From Bradyrhizobium sp. NP1 (GTDB taxonomy: Bacteria > Pseudomonadota > Alphaproteobacteria > Rhizobiales > Xanthobacteraceae): a stretch of 64,000 nt of DNA. The notes beneath the pieces were generated by a model. The model was not told the origin of the DNA, searched no databases, and saw only the letters and a list, made by a program, of their open reading frames with translations. Positions 28,506 to 37,698 of the stretch are shown here, one piece after another. Location: contig NZ_CP127385.1 in NCBI RefSeq assembly GCF_030378205.1, positions 5,496,001 to 5,560,000 of the forward strand, given 5' to 3'. The stretch's first letter is position 1, and the number at the start of each line of letters is the position of its first letter. The position numbers and the translations under genes are program-made.

Positions 28506-29720
28506 TCAGGTCGAGCATTTGACGACCTTGAACTCCACGCGCCGGTCCAGCGCGTCACTGGCATCGTCCCTGCCCGTCCCGACGATCATCTCGCGCGAGC
28601 CCTTTCCGGCTGCGATCAATCGTCCGCGCAGCGAGCGGTCTTCATCCTCGAGCCGGTCCTTGATGTAGTCCGCGCGCAGACCGGACAAGCGGTCGTTGAT
28701 GGGTGCAAGGCCGGTTGCGCTGGTATGGCCAACCACCTCGAGGCAGCCCTTGTTCGCCGCGGTTCGCTCGGCGATCTTTTCCAGCCAGACGCTGTAGGGC
28801 GCCCTGACGCTTGGATCGGTGTTGAACTGGGTCGAACCGGGCTTGAACAGGAATTTTACGGCAAGCCGGTCGCTCTTGAGCCCGTAGTCGATCAGCTTTC
28901 CGAACGCCTCCATCGCGGGCTTGGTGCGGCGAAGTCTGTAATTGGCAAGATAGATGCCGTTGAGAACGCGCAATTGCTCGCCGCCGGGCGTCTTCAACGC
29001 GCTTTGATAGACGTCGAGCGCGTCGCGATAGCGTCCTGCGTCGTAGGCCTCGATGCCATCGTTGACGAGTGAAGCGACGAGGATGCGGTCGGCATAGGCC
29101 TGATCGATGGTGTCGCCGACCTTGCTCCCCTGGCAGCTCTTGATATAGGCATCGGTCGAAACGTCCTTGGCGAATATCGGGCTGTCCGCAAAGAACGCCA
29201 CCGGCGTCGGGTCGATGCCCTCGGGCAGCGCGCGCGCAACGCCCTTCGAAATGATCGTCTTGCTCTTCAGATCCGCCAGCGCAAGGCAGATGCGATAGGC
29301 GTCGCGCGCGCCGCCCGCCACACCGGCATTGTTGATCGCCGTGAATGTGCCGATCAGGACGACCGGGGATTTCGCGACGGTTTCGGACGAAAAGCGCGCC
29401 ACCTGGAAGCGCGGATAATTGCTCTTGATCAGCTCGACGACCCGCTTCTCCTCGAGATGCGTCGCACTGGATTGTGCGCCGGTGACGCCGTCGATCAGGG
29501 GATCGATCACCAGCGTCACCTTGTCGGGCGCGCTCTCGAGGTTGGCTTTCGAGAACAGGTCGTTCGCTGCCTTCAACAGTGCGGCATCAAATGCCACCGG
29601 CGCGGGCGGCGGCGCGGCGGCCGGTGGGGCCGTCGGCGAGGTCTGCGCCTGAGCGGCGCTACAAGCCAAGCCGCAGCAGATCAAGACCAGCAAACCCTGA
29701 AAATTCCGAAATATATTCAT
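28506..29720 (-). CDS. OmpA C-terminal domain envelope protein
   Basis: A 404-residue exported protein. Seen: a signal peptide (cleavage near AAQAQ), a Pro/Ala-rich linker, a central region with a tetratricopeptide-like segment (GIEAYDAGRYRDALDVYQSAL), and a C-terminal OmpA-type peptidoglycan-binding domain (FKPGSTQFN, VVGHTSATG, LSGLRADYIKDRL, RRVEF). The ATG at 29720 has GGGGAG 10 bases upstream. It is convergent with the caspase-FGE gene, 116 bases away. The OmpA domain suggests location in the periplasm bound to peptidoglycan; any interaction with its neighbour is speculation. Confidence 0.82.
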   Translation of the reverse strand: MNIFRNFQGLLVLICCGLACSAAQAQTSPTAPPAAAPPPAPVAFDAALLKAANDLFSKANLESAPDKVTLVIDPLIDGVTGAQSSATHLEEKRVVELIKSNYPRFQVARFSSETVAKSPVVLIGTFTAINNAGVAGGARDAYRICLALADLKSKTIISKGVARALPEGIDPTPVAFFADSPIFAKDVSTDAYIKSCQGSKVGDTIDQAYADRILVASLVNDGIEAYDAGRYRDALDVYQSALKTPGGEQLRVLNGIYLANYRLRRTKPAMEAFGKLIDYGLKSDRLAVKFLFKPGSTQFNTDPSVRAPYSVWLEKIAERTAANKGCLEVVGHTSATGLAPINDRLSGLRADYIKDRLEDEDRSLRGRLIAAGKGSREMIVGTGRDDASDALDRRVEFKVVKCST

Positions 29721-29853
29721 CGGCGTCGTCTCCCCGACAAAAGCATACAAATATACCATCAGGGCAGGGAAACGAAGGTGATCCATTTCACTGTCTGCCG
29801 CGACAGACAGCACGCTGCATGCGCAGCGTTCCCGGTCAGGGGCCGGGTTTCGA

Positions 29854-30954
29854 CTACCTGAAGTCGCGGACGAGCCTGATCACCTCGTCCTGCTGCGCGC
29901 CCGTGATCTCGGCAAACATCGGCAGCGACAGGATCTGTCCTTGGTCGCGCACCGCGTTTGGAAACTGCTCGGCGCGATGCTTGAAGCGCTCATAGGCCGG
30001 AAGCAGCGGCAGGGCCGTGGGATAGTGGATCGCGGTCTGCACGCCATGCGCGTTCAGATGGGCGGCGAGCGCATCGCGGCGCGGATGGCGGATGGTGTAG
30101 AGATGATAGACATGGCTGCGGCCTGCCGCCGTCTGCGGCACGACCACGTCCTCGATCTGGTTGAGGCCGGCATCATAGACCTTTGCGGCGGCCTGGCGCG
30201 CCTCGGTCCAGGCGGGAAGATGCGGCAGCTTGGCCGATAAAATCGCCGCCTGCAGGCCGTCGAGCCGGCTGTTGATGCCCTCGATCGGATGCTGGTGCTT
30301 CACCAGCCCGCCGTGCCGCGCCAGCATGGTCATGTATTCGGCAAGCTGCGCGTCGTTGGTGATGACGGCACCGGCGTCGCCCATCGCGCCGAGATTCTTG
30401 CCGGGGTAGAACGAATAGGTCGCGATCGAGCCGAAGGTGCCGACCTGGCGACCCTTGTAGCGCGCCAGGTGCGCCTGCGCGCAATCCTCGATCACCCACA
30501 GCTTGTGCTTGTTCGCGATCGCCATGATGGCGTCCATGTCGGCGGGCTGACCGTAGAGATGCACCGGGATGATGCCGACCGTGCGCGGCGTGATCGCAGC
30601 TTCGATCGCCGCGGGATCAATGGTGAAGGTCTCCCCATCGGTGTCGCAGAACACCACGGTGGCGCCCGCGTGGGTGATCATCGCCGAGGTGGAGATCCAG
30701 GAATGCGCCGTCGTGATCACCTCGTCGCCCGGCTTGACCTTCAGCGCCTTCATGGCGAGGTAGAGCGCATCGGTGCCGTTGGCACAGGATACGCAGTGCC
30801 TGGCATCGACGGCTTTCGCGAAGTCGCGTTCGAACGCATCCACATACGCGCCGCGAATGAAGGCGCTGTCGCGGATCACACCGGCGATGGCGGCGTCGAT
30901 CTCATTCTTGATGGTCTGATATTGAAGGTTGAGATCTGCGAATGGTACGGGCAT
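29854..30954 (-). CDS. DegT/DnrJ/EryC1/StrS sugar aminotransferase (WbpE/WlbC-like)
   Basis: A 366-residue PLP enzyme that probably aminates the 3-keto group of a UDP-GlcNAcA derivative. Seen: the PLP lysine K186 in SFYPGKNLGAMGDAG, DCAQAH at about 157-162 and NSRLDGLQAAIL. It is followed (gene order on the minus strand: dehydrogenase, acetyltransferase, aminotransferase) by the same set as wbpB-wbpD-wbpE of Pseudomonas and wlbABC of Bordetella, which make 2,3-diacetamido-2,3-dideoxy-glucuronic acid. The start is ATG at 30954, with AGGAAGG upstream; the codon 3 bases earlier is TTG. Confidence 0.85.
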   Translation of the reverse strand: MPVPFADLNLQYQTIKNEIDAAIAGVIRDSAFIRGAYVDAFERDFAKAVDARHCVSCANGTDALYLAMKALKVKPGDEVITTAHSWISTSAMITHAGATVVFCDTDGETFTIDPAAIEAAITPRTVGIIPVHLYGQPADMDAIMAIANKHKLWVIEDCAQAHLARYKGRQVGTFGSIATYSFYPGKNLGAMGDAGAVITNDAQLAEYMTMLARHGGLVKHQHPIEGINSRLDGLQAAILSAKLPHLPAWTEARQAAAKVYDAGLNQIEDVVVPQTAAGRSHVYHLYTIRHPRRDALAAHLNAHGVQTAIHYPTALPLLPAYERFKHRAEQFPNAVRDQGQILSLPMFAEITGAQQDEVIRLVRDFR

Positions 30955-30963
30955 CAAGCCTTC

Positions 30964-31428
30964 CTATTTCCGCTTGAGCAGGCGGGCGGGGTTTCCCGCA
31001 TAGGTGCCGGCTTGCGTGATGTCTTTTGTCACCACGGCGCCCGCGCCGACCACCACATCGTCGGCGATCCTGACCGGCAGGATGGTGGCATTGGAGCCGA
31101 TCGAGACCCGGTCGCCGATCACGGTCTTGCGCCACAACTCCTTGCGACCCCGCGCCGGACCGCCGTTCGCAAAGGTGTCGTTGATGAACATCACGCCGTG
31201 ACCGATGAAACAATCCTCGCCGATCGTGACCAGCTCGCAAATGAAAGCATGCGACTGCACACGGGTGCGGGGGCCGATCACGGCTCCGTTCTGGATTTCG
31301 GTGAAGGGCCCGACGAAGCAATCGTCGCCAAGCCGGCAGCCATAGAGATTGCAAGGCTCGACCACCTTCACGCGCGCGCCGAAGGCGACGTTGCGGATCC
31401 CCGCCTGAAGCCGCTCCGGCGCCGTCAC
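30964..31428 (-). CDS. hexapeptide-repeat acetyltransferase (WbpD/WlbB-like)
   Basis: A 154-residue left-handed beta-helix acyltransferase. Seen: hexapeptide repeats (VKVVEPCNLYGCRLGDDCFVG and following) and the C-terminal VGAGAVVTKDI with AGNPARLLKRK. The family N-acetylates the 3-amino group of UDP-2-acetamido-3-amino-uronic acid; assignment relies on the neighbours. GTG start at 31428 overlaps the stop of the upstream dehydrogenase gene (GTGA). Confidence 0.85.
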   Translation of the reverse strand: MTAPERLQAGIRNVAFGARVKVVEPCNLYGCRLGDDCFVGPFTEIQNGAVIGPRTRVQSHAFICELVTIGEDCFIGHGVMFINDTFANGGPARGRKELWRKTVIGDRVSIGSNATILPVRIADDVVVGAGAVVTKDITQAGTYAGNPARLLKRK

Positions 31429-32486
31429 GATACGACACCCAGCCGGCTCAGGCGCGGCGTGAAGCGAAGCGCGACCTCCTGGCCCGTCTCGATCGATTCA
31501 TAGAGCGCCGAGATCAGTTCCAGGCTCTTGCGGCCTTCGAGGCCATCGACCAGCGCGGAGCGCTGGTTCACCAGGCAGTCAACGACGTGCTGGTAATAGG
31601 CCTGATGGCCGAAACCGTAGACGTTCGGCGGGTTGACGGAAAATTTCTCGATCACATCCTTGTCCGACGGCAACTCGTCGACGAAGCGCCAGTGCCGGAT
31701 CTGGTTGACCGCGAAGCCCGCGATCTCGACCGTGCCCTTCTCGCCGAGGATCGAGAGCGAACCTTCGAGGTCGTTGGGGCGCGTCGCGGTGGTGGCCTCG
31801 ATGATGCCGAGCGCGCCGTTCTTGAATTTCAGCGTCGCAACCGCGGTGTCCTCGGTCTCGATCCGCACCAGCGCCGTGGTGGCACGCGCATGGACACTGA
31901 TGACGTCGCCGAAAAACCATTCCAGCATGTCGATATGGTGGCTCGCCTGGTTGGTGAGCACGCCACCGTCATAGGCCCAGGTGCCGCGCCAGCTGTCCTG
32001 GTCATAATAGGCCTGATCGCGGCACCAGCGCACGCGCACGGTGCCGAGCACGAGCTTGCCGAAGCGTCCGGCCTCAAGCGCCTCGCGCGCCTTGAGCACG
32101 GGAACGTTGAAGCGGTTCTGCTTGACGATGAAGAGTTTGACGCCGGCCTCGTCGCAGGCGCGGATCATGTCGTCGGCGTCCTGCAGCCGCAACGCCATCG
32201 GCTTTTCGACCACGACGTGCTTGCCGGCCTTCGCGCAAGCGATGACGTGCTCCGGATGCTGGCCGCTCGGGGTCAATACCGCAACCGCGTCGATGTCCTT
32301 GCGAGCAAGAAAATCGTCGATGTCGTGGTGAGCAGGAACGTCGAACTTCGCGGCGATCGCGTCCGCGCGCGTGGGCACGGAATCGCAAACCGCCACAAGC
32401 CTCGCACCCTCGACGTGATTGCCGCCGAGCAGATCGGAATGGCGCCTGGCGATGCGCCCGCAACCCAGAAGGCCAAATCTGATCAT
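31425..32486 (-). CDS. Gfo/Idh/MocA oxidoreductase (UDP-GlcNAcA 3-dehydrogenase, WbpB/WlbA-like)
   Basis: A 353-residue NAD-dependent dehydrogenase. Seen: GLLGCGRIARRHSDLL at 5-20, VVEKPMALRLQDAD near 91-104, and VKQNRFN followed by VRWCRDQAYYDQDSWRGTW, a combination typical of WlbA/WbpB. It oxidises C3 of UDP-GlcNAcA before amination. AAGGAAG precedes the ATG at 32486. It is the first gene of the trio; no UDP-GlcNAc 6-dehydrogenase (WbpA-like) is in the window. Confidence 0.88.
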   Translation of the reverse strand: MIRFGLLGCGRIARRHSDLLGGNHVEGARLVAVCDSVPTRADAIAAKFDVPAHHDIDDFLARKDIDAVAVLTPSGQHPEHVIACAKAGKHVVVEKPMALRLQDADDMIRACDEAGVKLFIVKQNRFNVPVLKAREALEAGRFGKLVLGTVRVRWCRDQAYYDQDSWRGTWAYDGGVLTNQASHHIDMLEWFFGDVISVHARATTALVRIETEDTAVATLKFKNGALGIIEATTATRPNDLEGSLSILGEKGTVEIAGFAVNQIRHWRFVDELPSDKDVIEKFSVNPPNVYGFGHQAYYQHVVDCLVNQRSALVDGLEGRKSLELISALYESIETGQEVALRFTPRLSRLGVVS

Positions 32487-32900
32487 CGAACTTCCTTTTC
32501 GGCGCAGGATCTGCGCGGGGCGATAATGCCCTGAGGCGATTGGCTCCGAGTCTATATTAGCAAAGGTCCCTGCGGATCAAGCCGATTGGGACGCATCAAT
32601 TTTCACGTCCGATTGGTTTTTTGGGCTCGGCACTTTCACCTTGTTTAAGTTGGCATTGGGTGCTTGGCGCATTTCTGACGTGGTCGACAGCGCGCTGTTC
32701 ACGCGTCAATGATGAGATCTATGGCTCGCTGCCGATCCAGCTTTTTTGAGACATCGCCCATCGACCAAATTCCCTATGCGGTAAGCAAGGCCGCCAGCGA
32801 TCATTTTGGAGCGCGCTCTTATACGCAGAAAGAAAAGCCGTACGGAACACGGAACATCCCCAGTAAACGTCCGCCGCAATATCGCTACGACCCGCAACGG
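32487..32900. other. intergenic region with a gene remnant
   Basis: 414 bases between the dehydrogenase trio (start 32486) and the methyltransferase gene (ends 32901). The trio promoter must lie near 32487-32600. The middle holds the RmlB-like remnant given separately; the rest shows no gene. Confidence 0.5.
32700..32815 (+). pseudogene. remnant of an RmlB-type NDP-glucose 4,6-dehydratase
   Basis: Translation from about 32703 gives VNDEIYGSLP, and one frame over from about 32745 gives FFETSPIDQIPYAVSKAASDHF. Together these match the order of the active-site region of dTDP-glucose 4,6-dehydratases (STDEVYGSL ... F.E.SPY..SKAASDHL) including the Y-x3-K pair. One frameshift and a stop separate the pieces and nothing of the fold lies on either side, so this is a fragment of about 38 codons. 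Confidence 0.72.
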
Positions 32901-34148
32901 TCAGACGATTTCGATTTCAGGAAAGGGGAAGATCATTTTGCCGCCCGCATCGAGGAAAGCTTGCTCTCGCCTGAGAATCCCTTCCTTGAAGTGCCACGGA
33001 AGAACCAGGAAATAATCCGGCTTCATGGCACGCGCCTCGGCTTCCGAGATGATCGGAATGTTGCTGCCAGGCGTGAAACGGCCGAATTTATCCGGATTGA
33101 CCTCGGCGACCGCACAGACTTCCTTCTCGGTGATCCCGCAGAACTGCAACACCACATTTCCCTTGGTCGAAGCGCCGTATCCGACAATTCGCTTGCCGTC
33201 GGCAACGAGCGCCCGCAAAAGCCGTTGCAAGTCCTCGCGATGACGATAGACGCGATCCTCGAACTCCCGGTAAGGGCGCGGGGTATGCAGCCCCATTCGG
33301 CCTTCCTGTTCGAGCAGCCAGTCTACGACCGTTGGATTGGCCTTCACCGGGCTTTTCTTCTTTGCGGCGCTGACGGCAAAGCTTCCGCCGTTGACCGCGT
33401 TCATCTGTACGTCGATGATTTTCAGCTCGGCGGCATCGAGAATCTTTTTGACCACGGACAACGAGTAGAATTCGAGATGCTCATGGCAAATCGTATCGTA
33501 AGAAGACATTCGCAACATCGACGGCATGTAGCTCTGTTCGAAATGCCATATGCCGTCGGGTGCCAGGATGCTCTCGACCTCGCGGGCGAATGCGATGGGG
33601 TCTTCAAGGTCGTAAAACATCGCAATCGAGGTCACGACCTTGGCGGAGGCTTGCGAGACCCTCCTGAACGCTGCGGCGGAAAAAAAGTCCGTCACCAGCT
33701 TCACCTCGTCGGGATAGTAGTCGATGAATTTCTGCCCCGTGGGATCGATGCCGATGCGGGTCAACCCGGTGACGGCATAGGCTTTCAGCGACGTGCAATC
33801 GTTGGACCCGATGTCGAGCACGGTGTCGCCGGGCTGGAGCTCGGCTTTGCGCGACAACTGTCCGATCTTCCGGGTCAGGTGGTCGACCATCGACTGGTTC
33901 AGCCCGGAGCGGTAGCCGTAGTTTTCACCATAGAGGTCCTGCGCCTCATAGGAGTGGGCGAGCTGCAATAGCCCGGAATCCGGACACCAAACCAGTTCGA
34001 GCGGACCCGAGGTGATGTTCTCGTCGCGTGATTTCGGAAATACGCCGGTAAGCCGCTGAACCCCGAGATTAAGGACCGACACGAGGTTCTCACTGCCGCT
34101 TATTCTGCAGCGATCAATCGGCTTATAGCCCGGCTTTCCCGAATTCAT
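32901..34148 (-). CDS. SAM-dependent sugar C-methyltransferase (NovU/TylC3-like)
   Basis: A 415-residue protein with the three-part layout of sugar C-methyltransferases: an N-terminal domain (here with the C-x(n)-C pattern reduced), a central Rossmann SAM domain (VLDIGSNDCTSLKAYA), the ICHEHLEFYSL histidine pair, and a C-terminal domain with GYGASTKGNVVLQFCG. Such enzymes methylate C3 or nearby carbon of 4-keto deoxysugars. The ATG at 34148 has GAGGGG upstream. It is divergent from a GMD-like gene, so the two may act on the same GDP-sugar (inference). Confidence 0.82.
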   Translation of the reverse strand: MNSGKPGYKPIDRCRISGSENLVSVLNLGVQRLTGVFPKSRDENITSGPLELVWCPDSGLLQLAHSYEAQDLYGENYGYRSGLNQSMVDHLTRKIGQLSRKAELQPGDTVLDIGSNDCTSLKAYAVTGLTRIGIDPTGQKFIDYYPDEVKLVTDFFSAAAFRRVSQASAKVVTSIAMFYDLEDPIAFAREVESILAPDGIWHFEQSYMPSMLRMSSYDTICHEHLEFYSLSVVKKILDAAELKIIDVQMNAVNGGSFAVSAAKKKSPVKANPTVVDWLLEQEGRMGLHTPRPYREFEDRVYRHREDLQRLLRALVADGKRIVGYGASTKGNVVLQFCGITEKEVCAVAEVNPDKFGRFTPGSNIPIISEAEARAMKPDYFLVLPWHFKEGILRREQAFLDAGGKMIFPFPEIEIV

Positions 34149-34459
34149 CTGTTTGACCGTCCCCTCGAGTGACGCAACGGCGATCGACGGCCCCCCAGCG
34201 CACTCCAATGGTACCCATGACCGGCCTGCCGAAACGGCCTTTTACAGAGCTTTCAAGCGTTTAACCATGGGATTATTGAACCCGTTTCGCTTGAATACTG
34301 GCCTCGGTTTTGCCACCACCTGTTGGGCCTCGCAGAGCCCTTGCATTCGCCTGTCAGCTACGCTTTGGATAGCCTCTAAGCGAGCCTCGGGCGGTAGCCA
34401 CGGCTCGCCGAATCCTGCTTTGCACAGTGTCTAACCACGTTCACTTCAGGCCGCCATTT
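34149..34459. other. divergent intergenic region upstream of the GMD-like gene
   Basis: 311 bases with no gene. A stretch near 34351-34443 resembles 52610-52695 in spacing and short blocks (CTGTCAGCTAC / CTGACAGCTAC and CAGTGTCTAACCAC / CAGTGTCTAGCCAC), 74 versus 70 bases apart. Confidence 0.45.
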
Positions 34460-35446
34460 ATGACCCGGAAGGCAATCGTCGTCGGTAGCGCTGGACAGGA
34501 CGGACAATTGTTGTCTGCGCAGCTCAGGCGCCGGGGGTTCGAGGTGTTAGGTTGCGTCCGTCCCTCCGAAACAGCGACCAGCAGCAGCAACCAAACGACG
34601 ATCGACATCTGCGCGGGCGACCCGGTCGCCGCGCTGGTGAAGGGCTTCCGGCCAGACGAGATCTATTTTCTGGCAGCCTACCACCACTCGGCCGAAGAAG
34701 GCGGCTACGTTTTCGCTGAAATCTTGCGTCGAAGCCTCGATGTCCACAGCGTTGCGCTCGTCAACTTCCTCGACGCGGCTGCTCTTCATGCGCCAGCCGC
34801 GCGACTGTTCTACGCGGCATCATCGCATGTCTTCGGACGTCCCGCCGATGGGGTGCAGGACGAGCGGACGCCGATCAATCCGGTCAGCGCCTACGGAATT
34901 TCCAAGGCGGCAGGATTGTTCGCCTGCCGCCACTACCGCGAGACGCACGGGCTGTTCGCCTCGGTGGGCATCCTCTACAATCACGAGTCGGAATTGCGCG
35001 CCGAGAAGTTTCTGTCGCGCAAGATCGCCCGCGGGGTGGCCGCGGTCCTGCACGGCGAGGCCAAGGGCCTGACGCTGGGGAACCTTGACACCGTCGTAGA
35101 CTGGGGATACGCGCCGGACTATACGGAGGCCATGCAAAAAATCCTCGAGGCCGCCTCGCCCGGAGACTTCGTGATTGCCAGCGGCAAGCCGCACACCGTG
35201 CGGGATTTCGCCCGGATTGCATTCGAGAGCGTGGGGCTCAACTATGCCGACCATGTCAAGTCCGATCCTTCGATCGTCAACCGCGATGCCGGTCTTCTCG
35301 TAGGAGACCCGACCCTTCTGACAACGACGACGGGATGGCGCCCGACCGTGGATTTTTCCGAAATGGTCCGCCGTCTGGTTGCGCATGAGATATCCGCCAA
35401 GGATGCCCCGGATCGCGCCGCCAACCTTTCCAAGGCCAGCAGATGA
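34460..35446 (+). CDS. GDP-mannose 4,6-dehydratase-like SDR (divergent paralogue)
   Basis: A 328-residue SDR clearly of the Gmd group: VGSAGQDGQLLSAQL at about 6-20, the YNHESELRAEKFLSRKIARGVA block corresponding to NHESPxRG, and ISAYGISKAAG as the Y-x3-K region. It lacks the RRSSSFNT motif of typical Gmd, so the NADP and substrate pocket differ. It is probably a 4,6-dehydratase or a reductase for a GDP-hexose. Its stop codon (35444-35446) coincides with the point where the neighbouring truncated glycosyltransferase breaks off, so this gene marks the edge of an insertion. Confidence 0.8.
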   Translation: MTRKAIVVGSAGQDGQLLSAQLRRRGFEVLGCVRPSETATSSSNQTTIDICAGDPVAALVKGFRPDEIYFLAAYHHSAEEGGYVFAEILRRSLDVHSVALVNFLDAAALHAPAARLFYAASSHVFGRPADGVQDERTPINPVSAYGISKAAGLFACRHYRETHGLFASVGILYNHESELRAEKFLSRKIARGVAAVLHGEAKGLTLGNLDTVVDWGYAPDYTEAMQKILEAASPGDFVIASGKPHTVRDFARIAFESVGLNYADHVKSDPSIVNRDAGLLVGDPTLLTTTTGWRPTVDFSEMVRRLVAHEISAKDAPDRAANLSKASR

Positions 35447-35599
35447 CCGGAATTTCGCGATAGATCGAATTCAGATTCGCGCGCCAGAGCTCGTTGGTGT
35501 GAATGACCGGAATGACGACCTCGATCGCGTCGGACGGATCGCGCGCGAAGCGATCCTCGAACGGGCGTTGAGTATAGTATTCTTCAAAAATAGACGCCG

Positions 35600-35603
<4 letters not shown>
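35447..35603 (-). pseudogene. 5' fragment of a family 2 glycosyltransferase gene
   Basis: The 52 codons from ATG 35603 (overlapping the aminotransferase stop as ATGA) match the first 53 residues of the intact protein at 58867-59832: SIF.EYY....FEDRFA..P.DAI.VIPVIHTNELWRANLNSI.REIPV. After that point the frame turns into the antisense of the GMD-like gene. The break is within a few bases of 35446. The gene was probably truncated by the event that placed the GMD-like gene here. Confidence 0.85.
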
Positions 35604-37063
<1,460 letters not shown>

Positions 37064-37074
37064 GCGACAATCCC

Positions 37075-37698
37075 TCAGCGAATTTTGCGGGCGGGCACAC
37101 CCGCATAGATCATTCCGGGCGGTACGTCGACGGTAACGGCGGCGCCGGCGCCGATCGTCGCGCCATCACCAATCGTGATGCCGGGAAGTATATTCGCTCC
37201 CGCGCCAATGAAAACCCGCGATCCGAGCCGCACATTGCCGGCCAGCGTTGCAACCGGCGCAATATGGCAGTGGTCGCCGACCACGCATTCATGATCGACG
37301 ACCGCGCCGTGGTTGACGATCCCCCCTTCGCCGACCGAGGCGGCCGGCGCAATGACGGCGCGGGCGGCCACGAACGTCCCCGCTCCGATCGTGGCACTCC
37401 GCGCGATCATCGCCGCCGGATGGATGATGGTTGATGGCAAGCCGCCGCCCGCCTTCAGCGCCTCGAATATCCTGGCCCGGACGTCATTGCGGCCGATTGA
37501 TACGTGAAAGCGCTGTCCCGTCATGTTCATGGCGGGATCGAAGCGCTGCACGGTCAGCCCCAGGACGTTCTTGCCAATCTGGCTCGGTGACTCGTCGACC
37601 ACGCTGACCTGCGCCTGCGTTCCGCTCGACTGCAGCGCGTCCAGCACCACCATGCCGTGGCCGCCGGCGCCGACCAGGAGAAATTGCTCAATAGGCAT
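37075..37698 (-). CDS. NeuD/PglD family sugar O/N-acetyltransferase
   Basis: A 207-residue acyltransferase with an N-terminal nucleotide-sugar-binding Rossmann-like part (LLVGAGGHGMVVLDAL) and a C-terminal left-handed beta-helix (HDECVVGDHCHIAPVATLAGNVRLG etc). PglD-type enzymes N-acetylate the C4 amine made by the PglE-type aminotransferase encoded next; NeuD members instead O-acetylate sialic acid. The start ATG at 37698 overlaps the neuC 3' end by 11 bases. Gene order suggests the N-acetyltransferase role. Confidence 0.82.
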   Translation of the reverse strand: MPIEQFLLVGAGGHGMVVLDALQSSGTQAQVSVVDESPSQIGKNVLGLTVQRFDPAMNMTGQRFHVSIGRNDVRARIFEALKAGGGLPSTIIHPAAMIARSATIGAGTFVAARAVIAPAASVGEGGIVNHGAVVDHECVVGDHCHIAPVATLAGNVRLGSRVFIGAGANILPGITIGDGATIGAGAAVTVDVPPGMIYAGVPARKIR

